Of a stretch of DNA of 64,000 bases, positions 33,322 through 42,191 are shown piece by piece. The notes under the pieces are model-generated. The model worked only from the letters and a program-made list of their open reading frames with translations, made no database searches and had not been told where the DNA came from. The stretch is from assembly GCF_023218175.1 (NCBI RefSeq), contig NZ_JALPTH010000035.1, forward strand, positions 1-64,000, read 5' to 3'. The stretch is from Streptomyces lichenis. GTDB lineage: Bacteria; Actinomycetota; Actinomycetes; Streptomycetales; Streptomycetaceae. How positions within the stretch are numbered: the first letter of the stretch is position 1; every line of letters begins with the position of its first letter. The position numbers and the translations under genes were made by a program.

Positions 33322-35265
33322 CTAGCTCCCGTACTGCTCGGCCTGGAGCTGGTACATGCGGCGGTAGCGGGAGTCCGGGCGGTCCATCAGTTCCTGGTGG
33401 GAGCCGGACTCCACGATCCGCCCCTCGTGCAGTACGTGGATGACGTCCGCCGCCTGGACCCCGGCCATCCGGTGGCTGACCAGCACCACCGTGCGGCCCT
33501 CGGCGGCCAGGTCGCGGATGCGGCGGAAGGAGTCGACCTCGGCCTCCGGGTCGAGCGCCGAGGTGGGCTCGTCGGCGATGACCAGACTCGCCTCGCGGTA
33601 GCGCAGCCGGGCCTGGCCGACGGTCTGCCACTGGCCGCCAGAGAGCTCCGAGCCGCCCCGGAACTGGCGCGCCAGCAGGGTGTCGTAGCCCCGCGGCAGC
33701 GTGGTGCCGAGCCGGTCCGCGCCGGAGTGGGCGGCGGCCCGCTCCAGGCGGCCGGGGGCCGGGTCGCCGTCGGGCTCGCCGATGGTGATGTTGGTGCGCA
33801 GGGTGAACGGCCAGCGCTGGAAGTCCTGGTCGAGCACGGCGACATGGCGGAAGACGTCGTACCGGTCCGCCTCCGCCAGATCGGTGCCGCCCCACAGGAC
33901 CCGGCCGCCGTCGGGCAGGTGCAGCCCGGCCAGGACCTTGACCAGGGTGGACTTGCCGGAGCCGTTGGCTCCCACCAGCGCGACCACGGTGCCGGCGGTC
34001 AGGGTGAGGCTGACACCGCGCAGCGCGGGCTCCTCGCGGTCGGGGTAGCGGAAGACCACGTCCTCGAAGACGATCTTCCCGGGGAAGTCGGGCAGCGGGG
34101 CGCCGCCGACCGGGATGGCCCGCCGGTCGGCCTCGGTGGTGAGCCGGTGCAGGTCCCGGACGTACAGGGACTCCTCGTGCAGGGTGTTGACATGGGCGAT
34201 CAGCGCGCTGAGGTTGGCCGACCCGGTGCGTACGGCGAGCGCGGCGGTGCCCGCCATGGCGATGTCCATCCGGCCGGTGGCCAGCAGCGCGCCGAGCGCG
34301 GCGTAGGTGAGCAGGGTCGCGGCGCCGGAGAAGGCGGCCGCGGTCAGCTCGGTGACGGCCCGTCCGTGGGCCAGCCGGGTCTGCTCCGCCTCGGAGGTCT
34401 CTGCCATGTCCCGGTAGCGGTCGAGCAGATAGGGCCCGGCCCGGTGGACGCGGATCTCCTGGGCCGAGCCGCGCTCGGTGATCAGCCCGCTGACCAGCCG
34501 GGCGGCGCGCTCGTGCTCGATCCAGTTCATCCGGGAGGCGTAGCGGCGCTGCGCCACGTGCATGGCGCCCCAGCCGCGCGGCAGGGCGATCAGCACCAGC
34601 AGCGGCAGCAGGGCGGGATGGAGCACGGTGAGCACCCCGCCGGCGGCCAGGATGCCGAAGATGCCGTTGAGCGCGGCGACGCAGGCACCGACCATGGCCC
34701 GGGCCGAGAGCGCGCCGAACTGGGCGGAGTCCAGCAGCTTGCGGAACTCGCCGTCCTCGATGGCCGACAGCTCCACCGCGACCGCGCGCCGCAGATACCC
34801 CTCGGTGGCGAGCCGCTCCACCTTGGGCTCCAGCCGTCCGGTGGCCGCGGTGGAGAGCGAGGCGAGCACCGCGCCGACGGAGGCGAGGACGGCGACCGCG
34901 AGGAGCGCGGGCAGCGCGGCGCGCAGCCGGTCGCCGGCCGGGCCGGTGCCGAACAGGGCGGCCAGGATCTCGTTGGTGAGCAGCAGGCCGAAGGCCTGGG
35001 CGGTGCCCTGGCCGACCTCGGCGAGTCCCACGGTGTACAGCGCGCGGCGGTCGGCGTCCCGGGCGATCCGCAGGGTGGTGGCAAGGAGCCGCGGCAGCGC
35101 GCGCACGGCGGCGAACGGGGTGAGGTCGAGCATCGCGTACTCGTGCTTCACCCAGCCGAAGTCGTAGCGCAGCGCGCCGCCGAAGAGTTCGCGCTCCCCG
35201 GCGGAGACCACCGGGGCGATCCGCCGGGGCCTGCGTAACGGTCTCCTGGTACGCCTCTCGCCCAC
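33322..35265 (-). CDS. ABC exporter, fused permease-ATPase
   Basis: The 647-residue half-transporter has about 330 residues of membrane domain preceded by a long cytoplasmic N-terminus. The ATPase domain has Walker A GANGSGKST (about 433), signature LSGGQWQTVGQARL and Walker B SLVIADEPTSALD. The domain start PGKIVFEDVVFRYPDREEPALRGVSLTL is like those of lanthipeptide and antibiotic exporters. The start is a GTG at 35265 after a GGGGA sequence. No biosynthetic genes flank it, so it is an orphan exporter here. Confidence 0.85.
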   Translation of the reverse strand: MGERRTRRPLRRPRRIAPVVSAGERELFGGALRYDFGWVKHEYAMLDLTPFAAVRALPRLLATTLRIARDADRRALYTVGLAEVGQGTAQAFGLLLTNEILAALFGTGPAGDRLRAALPALLAVAVLASVGAVLASLSTAATGRLEPKVERLATEGYLRRAVAVELSAIEDGEFRKLLDSAQFGALSARAMVGACVAALNGIFGILAAGGVLTVLHPALLPLLVLIALPRGWGAMHVAQRRYASRMNWIEHERAARLVSGLITERGSAQEIRVHRAGPYLLDRYRDMAETSEAEQTRLAHGRAVTELTAAAFSGAATLLTYAALGALLATGRMDIAMAGTAALAVRTGSANLSALIAHVNTLHEESLYVRDLHRLTTEADRRAIPVGGAPLPDFPGKIVFEDVVFRYPDREEPALRGVSLTLTAGTVVALVGANGSGKSTLVKVLAGLHLPDGGRVLWGGTDLAEADRYDVFRHVAVLDQDFQRWPFTLRTNITIGEPDGDPAPGRLERAAAHSGADRLGTTLPRGYDTLLARQFRGGSELSGGQWQTVGQARLRYREASLVIADEPTSALDPEAEVDSFRRIRDLAAEGRTVVLVSHRMAGVQAADVIHVLHEGRIVESGSHQELMDRPDSRYRRMYQLQAEQYGS

Positions 35266-35518
35266 GGCCGTCCCCTTTCCTCACGCGGTGTTGTTCGTTC
35301 CCGGTCCGTTGCCACGGGCCGGGAACGCCCCGTGCCGCGGCAGTCGGCCGCCGCACGGAGCGCTCCCCCGCCGCCGACCGGGTGAAACGCCGCACGGAGG
35401 TGGCTACGCGCGGGCTGCGATCACGGGGCGAGGGACGGTACCCCCATTGATGTGAGGCGGTTCGGACCATGGGCGCGTCGCTTCCACCCTTACGAACCGA
35501 TGATCTTATTTTCCCGTT

Positions 35519-37234
35519 ATGCGATGGATGGCGGAGAGGGCCCCGCGCCGACTGGGCGCGATGGCGGCGGTGTGCGCACTGTGCGCCCTGGGCGCGGCGC
35601 AGACCATGGCGGCCACCGCGGTGGCCGCGCCGATCGGTGACCGGTCCCCGGGAGCACCGGAACGCACGGCGGTCGACGGCCGATTCGGGATCGTGGTGCA
35701 CGGAGACGCGCTGCTGGCCGGAGCCAGGGTGGACGGGGCGGTCGCGGTCGGCGGCGACCTGGCGTTCGGCGCGGTCCAGCAGGTCGCCGCACGCTCCCCC
35801 GGCACCTTCACCGCGGCCGGTGACGCCCGGCCCACCGCCCTGCTGGTCGGCGGCGCGGTCGACTTCGCCGGCTCCGCCCGGCAGGGGGTGCTGCGGGTGC
35901 GGGGCGACGGCTACGTCAAGGTCGGCGATCTGTCGGGGGCCGCGGCCCTTACGGCGGGTACGGCACCCGGTGCGGCGACGACCGCCACCCAACTGGTGGC
36001 GGCCGGGGCCGCGTACGGGTCCACTCCGCGGATCGAGCTGACGGCGGCCCAGCCGGACACCTCGCTGGCGGCGCGCGGGCTGGTCGACCTCGACCGGGTG
36101 TTCACCGCGCACCGCGAGCGGGCCGACGCACTGGCCGGCTGCCCGGGGACCGTCACCCTCCGGGACCACCGCGGGGCACCGCTCGCCGAGGGCGCGGCCC
36201 TCGCGCCGGGCGCGACGGTACGGGTGCGGCCGGCCGCCACCGGGACCAGTGTGCTGCGGCTGACCGGCCGGCAGCTCGCCGCCATCGGGCTGCTGGTGTT
36301 CGAGCACCGACCCACCGCGGCCAACCCGCTGGTGGTCGCGGTCGACACCGCGGACACCGGCGGCCGGTTGAGCTGGCGCACCCCCGCACTCGCCGGAATC
36401 GGCGGGGCGGACGCCGCCTCTCTGCTGTGGAGCTTCGGGGACGCCCGCGAGCTGACCCTCACCCCGGGCGGCGGCACCCTGGTGGGTGCGGTGCGGGCAC
36501 CGCGCGCCCGGTTCACCGATCTGAGCCCGGCGGCCATGGAGGGCGAGCTGGTGGTCCGCGAGCTCGCCGCCGGGCGCCTCGCCGGACCGGCCGGGCCCGC
36601 CATGGACGCGGGCAGCTACCGCACCGCCCCGTTCACGGCCCGCCCGGTGTGCGGGGGCGGGTCCGGGACGGGGACGGGGGCGGCGGAGCAGGGCACCGGT
36701 ACGGGGAGCGGTACGGCTACGGGGGCGGGGAGCGGTGCGGGGACGGGGACGGCTACCGGCACGGGCAGTGGTACGGGGGTGGGCGCGGCGCCGGAGGGTG
36801 GCGTACCCGGGGGCGGGGCGAGCCCCGGCGGCGGTGCCGAACCCGTACCGGGCGGCACCGATCCCGTACCGGACGCGACCGATCCCGCGAAGGACGGGCC
36901 CGCGCCGGAGCCGGAGGTCTCGCAGGACGCACCGCTGGAGAGCGCGCCGGAGTCGGAGGGCATGGAGTTGTCCCCCGAACCGGTCGCGCCGCAGGAGGAG
37001 CCCGAGCCCGCCGCCACGCCCGTCCCGTCCTCACCACCCGCGGCCGGGGGCAGCAAGCCCGGTGACCCGGCGGCCGACGGGGACAGGGGAGCCGAGGGTG
37101 CCGCCGGTGCGATGGCGGACACCGGCTCCCGGCCGGTGCTGTGGGTGGCGGGTGGCGCCGCCGCGCTCTTCGTCAGCACGGGGGTCGCCCTGGTCACCGT
37201 CGCCCGCCGCAACCGGCGCGGGCTGCGCGGCTGA
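35519..37234 (+). CDS. Secreted choice-of-anchor A protein with sortase-type C-terminus
   Basis: The 571-residue protein has a signal peptide (about 1-37, ending AATAVAAP), a choice-of-anchor A domain (GRFGIVVHGDALLAGARVDGAVAVGGDL ... GGTLVGAVRAPRARF), then a Thr/Gly-rich stretch and a Pro/Glu-rich stretch (about 380-530). It ends MADTG-hydrophobic helix-RRNRRG, which resembles an LPxTG/LAxTG sorting signal but lacks the Pro or Leu-Ala start. It is probably attached to the cell wall or held in the membrane. The ATG at 35519 lacks a clear ribosome-binding site; the AT-rich stretch just before it may be a -10 region of a leaderless message. Confidence 0.85.
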   Translation: MRWMAERAPRRLGAMAAVCALCALGAAQTMAATAVAAPIGDRSPGAPERTAVDGRFGIVVHGDALLAGARVDGAVAVGGDLAFGAVQQVAARSPGTFTAAGDARPTALLVGGAVDFAGSARQGVLRVRGDGYVKVGDLSGAAALTAGTAPGAATTATQLVAAGAAYGSTPRIELTAAQPDTSLAARGLVDLDRVFTAHRERADALAGCPGTVTLRDHRGAPLAEGAALAPGATVRVRPAATGTSVLRLTGRQLAAIGLLVFEHRPTAANPLVVAVDTADTGGRLSWRTPALAGIGGADAASLLWSFGDARELTLTPGGGTLVGAVRAPRARFTDLSPAAMEGELVVRELAAGRLAGPAGPAMDAGSYRTAPFTARPVCGGGSGTGTGAAEQGTGTGSGTATGAGSGAGTGTATGTGSGTGVGAAPEGGVPGGGASPGGGAEPVPGGTDPVPDATDPAKDGPAPEPEVSQDAPLESAPESEGMELSPEPVAPQEEPEPAATPVPSSPPAAGGSKPGDPAADGDRGAEGAAGAMADTGSRPVLWVAGGAAALFVSTGVALVTVARRNRRGLRG

Positions 37235-37240
37235 GGGGCC

Positions 37241-37289
37241 GGGGACCACGGCGGGGCCGACTGGATCGACCGGCCCCGCCGTGGTTCCC
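37241..37289 (+). terminator. Strong terminator after choice-of-anchor A gene
   Basis: GGGACCACGGCGGGGCCG pairs with CGGCCCCGCCGTGGTTCCC (one G-T) across an 11-base loop, directly behind the stop codon. Confidence 0.88.
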
Positions 37290-37865
37290 GCGCGCCGCGC
37301 CCCCCGGCAGAGGCGGTCGGCCTCCGGGTGGCCGAGTGCGGTCCGCAGCACGGGCTCCAGCTACGGCCGGCTCAGACCGCCGGAGATCCGGGCGGTGTGG
37401 CCGGTCCGGGAACAGCGGCCCGTGGCGGCCGCGCGGCGGCGCGGGGCGAGGAGGTTGCCCAGCGGGACGGTGCAGTCGCCGCGCCGAGCACCGGGGGCAG
37501 CGGCCCGCCTTCAGCAGGCTCGATACCGCGTCGGCCAGCCACGCTGAGTACCCGGCGATGGCGGGGAGGGGTGAGCGCCCCGGTGGCGGGGGCGCGCGCG
37601 GGGGCGTATGGCGGCGCTTCGGCCCGGGGGGCCCGTACCTCGCCGGTCCGGGGCATCGGTCCGGCGCCGAGCGGGGTCTCCGGCAGGTCCTGGGCGCCCG
37701 GTACGGAGGGGGCCTCGATGGTCGCCGGTTCGCACACGGTCCGACTCCCTCGTGCGTCGCCGCAGCACGGGTGCTGCCGTTCCGCCACCGCGACCGCCAT
37801 AAAAGACCACCGCCCGGGTACCCGATCGGCTCCCCTGGCAGGCCGACGAGGAGGACGGAAACCCT
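37290..37865. other. Intergenic stretch; possible small leftward ORF at 37372-37800
   Basis: No gene is firmly supported. A minus-strand frame from the ATG at 37800 to 37372 (142 residues) begins MAVAVAERQHPCCGDARGSR and then becomes Pro/Ala/Arg-rich. It lacks a good ribosome-binding site (only GGTGG) and has no known motif, so it is listed as a weak possibility. The rest of the block shows nothing recognisable. Confidence 0.3.
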
Positions 37866-38855
37866 GTGAGGAACTACTCGGAAGACGCCACCCGGCAGGA
37901 CGGGCCGCGCGAGCCGTCCGGGCTGCGGCTGGCCGGGGGCAGCGAGGTGGCCGGTGACGGCGTCGCTCCGGCACCGCTGGGCGTCCCCGCCGACCCGGGC
38001 CCCCTGCCCGGAGGCCGGGAGAACGGCACGGGCGGCACCGGCACGGTCCTTCCCCGCGGTGGCGGGCATGGCACCGTCCGGGGCGCGGACTTCGGCGGTG
38101 CGGCCGGCCGGCGGGCCGACGCGCGCGCGGAGGCGGACAGTGAGGCGGACGCGCACGGTCAGGCCGACGCGGACCGGGAGGCCGACGCCGCGCTCGGGGC
38201 GGGCGCGGGGGTCGGCGGGCCGGTGGCGGGCGGGCTCGGCCATGTGGAGCGGGCCGCGCATCCGCCGGACCGCACCCAGGCCATCCTGGAGGCGACCAAG
38301 CACGTGGCGGGGCTGCTGAAGGCGGCCGGCCATCCGTTCGCGCTGGCCGGGAGTGTGGCCGCCTATGCGCACGGGGTGCCCGCCAGTTTCCAGCACGACA
38401 CCGACTTCGCGATCACCCGGGAGGACTCCGAGGCGATCACCCGGGACCTGGAGAAGGCGGGCATCCAGGTCCGGGTGCCGCCGGAGGACTGGCTGATCAA
38501 GGCGCGCAGCCACGGTGAGGAGATCGACCTCATCTTCGAACTGGCCCGCCATCCAGTCACCCACGAGCTGCTGGACCGGGCCCAGACCCTGCCGGTGGAC
38601 TCGGTGCGGATGCCGGTGCTGGCGCCGACCGACCTGGTCGCCAGTCTGCTGGCCGCCTTCTCCGAGCACCACTGCGACTTCGGGCCGGTGCTGCCGATCG
38701 CCCGGGCGCTGCGGGAGAAGATCGACTGGGATCTGCTGCGGGAGGAGAGCGAGGGCGCCCCGATGGCGGAGGCGTTCCTCTTCCTGCTGGAGCGCCTGAA
38801 CATCATCGACGCGCGGTCCGGTCCCGCTGCCGGTCCGCGAGAGGAGGCGCCATGA
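37866..38855 (+). CDS. Nucleotidyltransferase-fold protein with low-complexity N-terminus
   Basis: From residue about 137 the protein is a nucleotidyltransferase-like domain with the characteristic GS(V)AAYAHG ... HDTDFAI metal-binding pattern, then DLVASLLAAF and helical C-terminus. The first 135 residues are low-complexity, including RADARAEADSEADAHGQADA with a 4-residue period. The annotated GTG at 37866 has only a weak ribosome-binding site, so the true start could be further in. The domain occurs in antitoxin-like and kanamycin-type transferases; its substrate is unknown. It overlaps the BON gene (ATGA). Confidence 0.72.
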   Translation: MRNYSEDATRQDGPREPSGLRLAGGSEVAGDGVAPAPLGVPADPGPLPGGRENGTGGTGTVLPRGGGHGTVRGADFGGAAGRRADARAEADSEADAHGQADADREADAALGAGAGVGGPVAGGLGHVERAAHPPDRTQAILEATKHVAGLLKAAGHPFALAGSVAAYAHGVPASFQHDTDFAITREDSEAITRDLEKAGIQVRVPPEDWLIKARSHGEEIDLIFELARHPVTHELLDRAQTLPVDSVRMPVLAPTDLVASLLAAFSEHHCDFGPVLPIARALREKIDWDLLREESEGAPMAEAFLFLLERLNIIDARSGPAAGPREEAP

Positions 38856-39106
38856 CCGCCGCCGACACCGCCGAGTACCGCATCGCCCATCTGCGGGACC
38901 GGCTGGCGAGTGAGGACATCGCCGAACTGGGCGTCCGGATCGAGCAGCGCGGCACGGGCGTGGCGCTGTACGGGACCGTCTCCTCCCCCGCGTGCCGGGC
39001 GGAGATCCTGCGGCTCGCCGAGGAGGAGCTGGCCGGACTGCCGCTCCACGCGGACCTGGTCGTGGTCCGGTCGGACGCCCCCGAGCACCCCGAGGAGCTG
39101 ACGTGA
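38852..39106 (+). CDS. Small BON-like domain protein
   Basis: The 84-residue protein has the alpha-beta-beta pattern of a BON/OsmY-type domain (YRIAHLRDRLASEDIAELGVRIEQRGTGVALYGTVSSPACRAEIL ... LHADLVV). It has no signal peptide, so it acts in the cytoplasm. It is coupled by ATGA upstream and GTGA downstream. Confidence 0.72.
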   Translation: MTAADTAEYRIAHLRDRLASEDIAELGVRIEQRGTGVALYGTVSSPACRAEILRLAEEELAGLPLHADLVVVRSDAPEHPEELT

Positions 39107-39906
39107 TCCGAGTAGCGGCGGTAGGCGACATCCACCTGGGCCCGGACGGTGCCGGGACGCTGCGCCCGGCCTTCGACACCCTGTCCGAGCGGGCCGACCT
39201 GCTGCTGCTCGCCGGGGACCTGACCCGCCACGGCACCGTCGAGGAGGCGGAGGTGGTGGCCGGCGAGGTGGCCGGGCTGGGTGTGCCGGTGGTGGCGGTG
39301 CTGGGCAACCACGACTACCAGAGCGACCAGGAGGCCGGGGTGGCCGCGGCCCTGGACCGGGTCGGGGTCACCGTGTTGGAGAAGGAGGGCACCGTCCTGC
39401 ACATCGGCGGGGTCCGGGTCGGGGTGGCCGGGACCAAGGGGTTCGGCGGCGGGTTCGCCGGGCGCAGCGGGGGCGAGTTCGGCGAGCCGGAGATGAAGGA
39501 GTTCATCCGCTACACCCGGCGCTGCGCGGACGGGCTGCGCGATGCGCTGGAGGCGCTGGCGGAGGCGGGGTGCGCGGTGCGGATCGCGCTGACGCACTAC
39601 TCGCCGGTGCCGGACACCCTGGCGGGTGAGCCGCTGGAGATCTACCCGTTCCTCGGTAGCTATCTGCTGGCGGAGGCGGTGGACGCGGCGGGCGCCGATC
39701 TGGCGGTGCACGGGCACGCGCACATGGGCGCCGAGCACGGGATGACCAGCGAGGGCGTACGGGTGCGGAACGTGGCGCAGCCGGTGCTGGGGCAGGCGTT
39801 CGCGGTGTACCACCTGCCGGTGCGGACCTCGGACGGCGCCGGTCCCGGGACCGGGACTGGGACCGGGACGGAAGCCGTCGCGGGGCGGGCGGCCGGGGTG
39901 CGGTAG
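39103..39906 (+). CDS. Metallophosphoesterase
   Basis: The 267-residue calcineurin-like phosphoesterase shows all signature blocks: GDIHLG, LAGDLTRHG, LGNHDYQ, ALTHYSP and HGHAH. The GTG at 39103 overlaps the BON stop. The C-terminus carries a short GTGTGT-type repeat tail after residue 245. It could act on nucleotides made or used by the upstream nucleotidyltransferase; that link is inferred from the operon. Confidence 0.9.
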   Translation: MIRVAAVGDIHLGPDGAGTLRPAFDTLSERADLLLLAGDLTRHGTVEEAEVVAGEVAGLGVPVVAVLGNHDYQSDQEAGVAAALDRVGVTVLEKEGTVLHIGGVRVGVAGTKGFGGGFAGRSGGEFGEPEMKEFIRYTRRCADGLRDALEALAEAGCAVRIALTHYSPVPDTLAGEPLEIYPFLGSYLLAEAVDAAGADLAVHGHAHMGAEHGMTSEGVRVRNVAQPVLGQAFAVYHLPVRTSDGAGPGTGTGTGTEAVAGRAAGVR

Positions 39907-39943
39907 GCCGCCGGCGCGGCGGGCGGGCCGCCCGCAGAGAGGT

Positions 39944-39974
39944 GAGGGGCCCCGCCAGGGTGGCGGGGCCCCTC
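39944..39974. terminator. Convergent terminator
   Basis: GAGGGGCCCCGCC and GGCGGGGCCCCTC form a perfect 13-bp stem with a 5-base loop between the phosphoesterase and leftward SDR genes. Confidence 0.92.
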
Positions 39975-39987
39975 GGCGCGTACCGGC

Positions 39988-40797
39988 TCAGGGGCGGCGC
40001 CAGTCGTCGCCGCGCAGATGGGAGCCGGCCATCGGGCCCATCCGCAGCATCCCGCCGTCCACCGCGTACGAGGAGCCGGTGACGTAGGAGGCCTCGGGGC
40101 CGGCCAGGAAGGCGATGACCGCGGCGACCTCCCGGGCGTCGCCGGGGCGGCCGAGCGGCACGCCGGGGCGGCGCTCCTGGCGTACGTCCCGGTCCTCCTG
40201 GCCGGTCATCGGGGTGGCGATCTCGCCGGGCGCGACCGCGTTGACGGTGATCCCGTACTCGGCCAGCTCCAGCGCCATCACCTGGGTGAGCAGCCCGAGT
40301 CCGCCCTTGGCGGCGCAGTAGGGGGCGGCGCCGACCCGGGGCTGGTGCTCATGGACGGAGGTGACGTTGACGATCCGTCCGCCCTCGCCCTGGGCGATCA
40401 TCCGCCGGGCGGCGATCTGGGAGCAGAGGAACGGGCCGATCAGGTCCACGTCGACCACGTCCCGGACGGTCTCGTAGGACAGGTCCACGAACGGGGTCGC
40501 GGTGCCGGTGCCGGCGTTGTTGACCAGGACGTCGATCCGGCCGAGGGATTCGGCCAGCTCCTCGACGGCGCCCGCCGCCTCCGGCAGCCGGGTGAGGTCC
40601 AGACGGGCGAGGGCGGCCCGGCGGCCGGAGGCGCGCACCTCCTCGGCCGTCCGCCGGGCGCCCTCCTCGTCGGAGTGCCAGGTGATGCCGATGTCCATGC
40701 CCTGCTCGGCGAGGCGTACGGCGGTGGCCCGGCCGATGCCGGAGTCGGAGCCGGTGACGACGGCGACCGGGGTGCCCCGGCCCGCGGGGGTGTCCAT
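39988..40797 (-). CDS. Short-chain dehydrogenase/reductase (glucose dehydrogenase-like)
   Basis: The 269-residue classical SDR has VVTGSDSGIGRATAVRLAEQG (cofactor), NNAGTG, the catalytic YCAAKGGLGLL and VNAVAPGEIATPMTG. Its pattern is close to the glucose-1-dehydrogenase/oxidoreductase group. The ATG is at 40797. Substrate unknown. Confidence 0.9.
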   Translation of the reverse strand: MDTPAGRGTPVAVVTGSDSGIGRATAVRLAEQGMDIGITWHSDEEGARRTAEEVRASGRRAALARLDLTRLPEAAGAVEELAESLGRIDVLVNNAGTGTATPFVDLSYETVRDVVDVDLIGPFLCSQIAARRMIAQGEGGRIVNVTSVHEHQPRVGAAPYCAAKGGLGLLTQVMALELAEYGITVNAVAPGEIATPMTGQEDRDVRQERRPGVPLGRPGDAREVAAVIAFLAGPEASYVTGSSYAVDGGMLRMGPMAGSHLRGDDWRRP

Positions 40798-40925
40798 CGG
40801 TGCCTCCCTGAGGTGGTGGGTGTCCGATGGGCGGTACCACGGGCGGGTGGCGGCAAACCCGGGCGTACGAGGGGTTCGGCGCCCGGGACCGTGCTGAATC
40901 GGCCATGATCGGGAAGGGGAAGGGG

Positions 40926-42164
40926 ATGCCGGACGTATCAGGCCCCGTGATCAAGCTGGTGCGGCGGACCACCGAGCCCGTGGCGGCGCAGACCCTGCGC
41001 TCCACGACCGCCGCGGTGATCTCCTATGTGGTCGCCCTCGCCGTCCTCCCTCCCCAGCCCGCGCCGCTCACGGCCCCGCTCACCGCGCTGCTGGTGGTGC
41101 AGGTGACCCTCTACGCCACGCTCACCACCGGTATCCGCCGGGTGAACTCGGTGGTGGTGGGGGTGCTGATCGCCACCGGGTTCTCCACCCTGGTGGGTCT
41201 GAGCTGGTGGAGTCTGGGGCTGACGATCTTCGCCGCGCTGATCATCGGCCGGTTCGTGAAGGTCAGCGAGTTCGTCCCGGAGGTGGCGATCAGCGCCATG
41301 CTGGTGCTGGGGGTGTCCCAGGCGGCCACCCAGGCCTGGCACCGGGTGCTGGAGACTTTGATCGGCGCCGGGGTGGGCCTGCTGTTCAACCTGCTGTTCG
41401 CGCCGCCGGTGTGGGTGCAGACGGCGGGGGCGTCCATCGACGGGCTGGCGCGCGGGATGGGCCGGATGTTCCGGGAGATGGGCGAGGAGATCGGCGAGGG
41501 CCACATCTCCTTCCCGCACGCGGCGGCCCGGCTGCACCAGGCGCGGCGGCTGGACCACGACATCGTGGAGGTGGACGCCTCGCTGCGGCAGGCCGAGGAC
41601 AGCCTGCGGTTCAACCCCCGGGTGCGGGAGGGGCTGCTGTCCCGGGTGGTGCTGCGCACCGGTCTGGACACCCTGGAGATCTGCGCGGTGGTACTGCGGG
41701 TGCTGACCCGCTCGCTGACCGACCTGTCGAAGTTCCGCACCGAGGAGTCGCTGTTCGCCCCGGATGTGGCGGAGGCGCTGGAGGAGCTGTTCGGGGAGAT
41801 GGCCCTGGCGATCGAGTCCTTCGCCCAGCTGATCACCACCCAGGCCGCGGACAGCGCGGAGGAGGCGGAGGACCTGCTCACCGGGGCGCTGGCGGCGAGC
41901 CGGGAGACCCGGGACCGGGTGGCGGACCTGCTCCTGGAGGACGTCCAAGAGCACCCCCGGCAGTGGCAGCTGCACGGGGCGCTGCTGGCCGAGATCGATC
42001 GCATCCTGGACGAGCTGGACATCGACAAGCGGACCGAGCGGCTCACCCAGGAGCTGGACCGCAACGCGGCCGAGCTGGGCGAGCGGCACCCGCGGCTGGC
42101 CGCGCTGCGCCGCCGGCTGCGCGGCGCCGCGCGGGAGCGCCGTACCACCGTGGAGGCCGGCTGA
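40926..42164 (+). CDS. FUSC/DUF939-type membrane protein (aromatic acid exporter family)
   Basis: The 412-residue protein has an N-terminal membrane half of about six helices (SYVVALAVLPPQPAPLTAPLTALLVVQVTLYATLT ... VGLLFNLLFAPPVW) and a C-terminal cytoplasmic helical half, as in aromatic-acid exporter family proteins. The start at 40926 has two GGGGA repeats upstream; an ATG at 40905 would add seven residues. It probably exports aromatic or organic acids. Confidence 0.83.
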   Translation: MPDVSGPVIKLVRRTTEPVAAQTLRSTTAAVISYVVALAVLPPQPAPLTAPLTALLVVQVTLYATLTTGIRRVNSVVVGVLIATGFSTLVGLSWWSLGLTIFAALIIGRFVKVSEFVPEVAISAMLVLGVSQAATQAWHRVLETLIGAGVGLLFNLLFAPPVWVQTAGASIDGLARGMGRMFREMGEEIGEGHISFPHAAARLHQARRLDHDIVEVDASLRQAEDSLRFNPRVREGLLSRVVLRTGLDTLEICAVVLRVLTRSLTDLSKFRTEESLFAPDVAEALEELFGEMALAIESFAQLITTQAADSAEEAEDLLTGALAASRETRDRVADLLLEDVQEHPRQWQLHGALLAEIDRILDELDIDKRTERLTQELDRNAAELGERHPRLAALRRRLRGAARERRTTVEAG

Positions 42165-42191
42165 GCCCGGCCCGGGTGCGATCCTGGAGTG

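Noticed and set aside
37194..39308. 704-residue minus-strand frame opposite the nucleotidyltransferase operon
   Set aside because: It is a mirror frame of three well-supported plus-strand genes.
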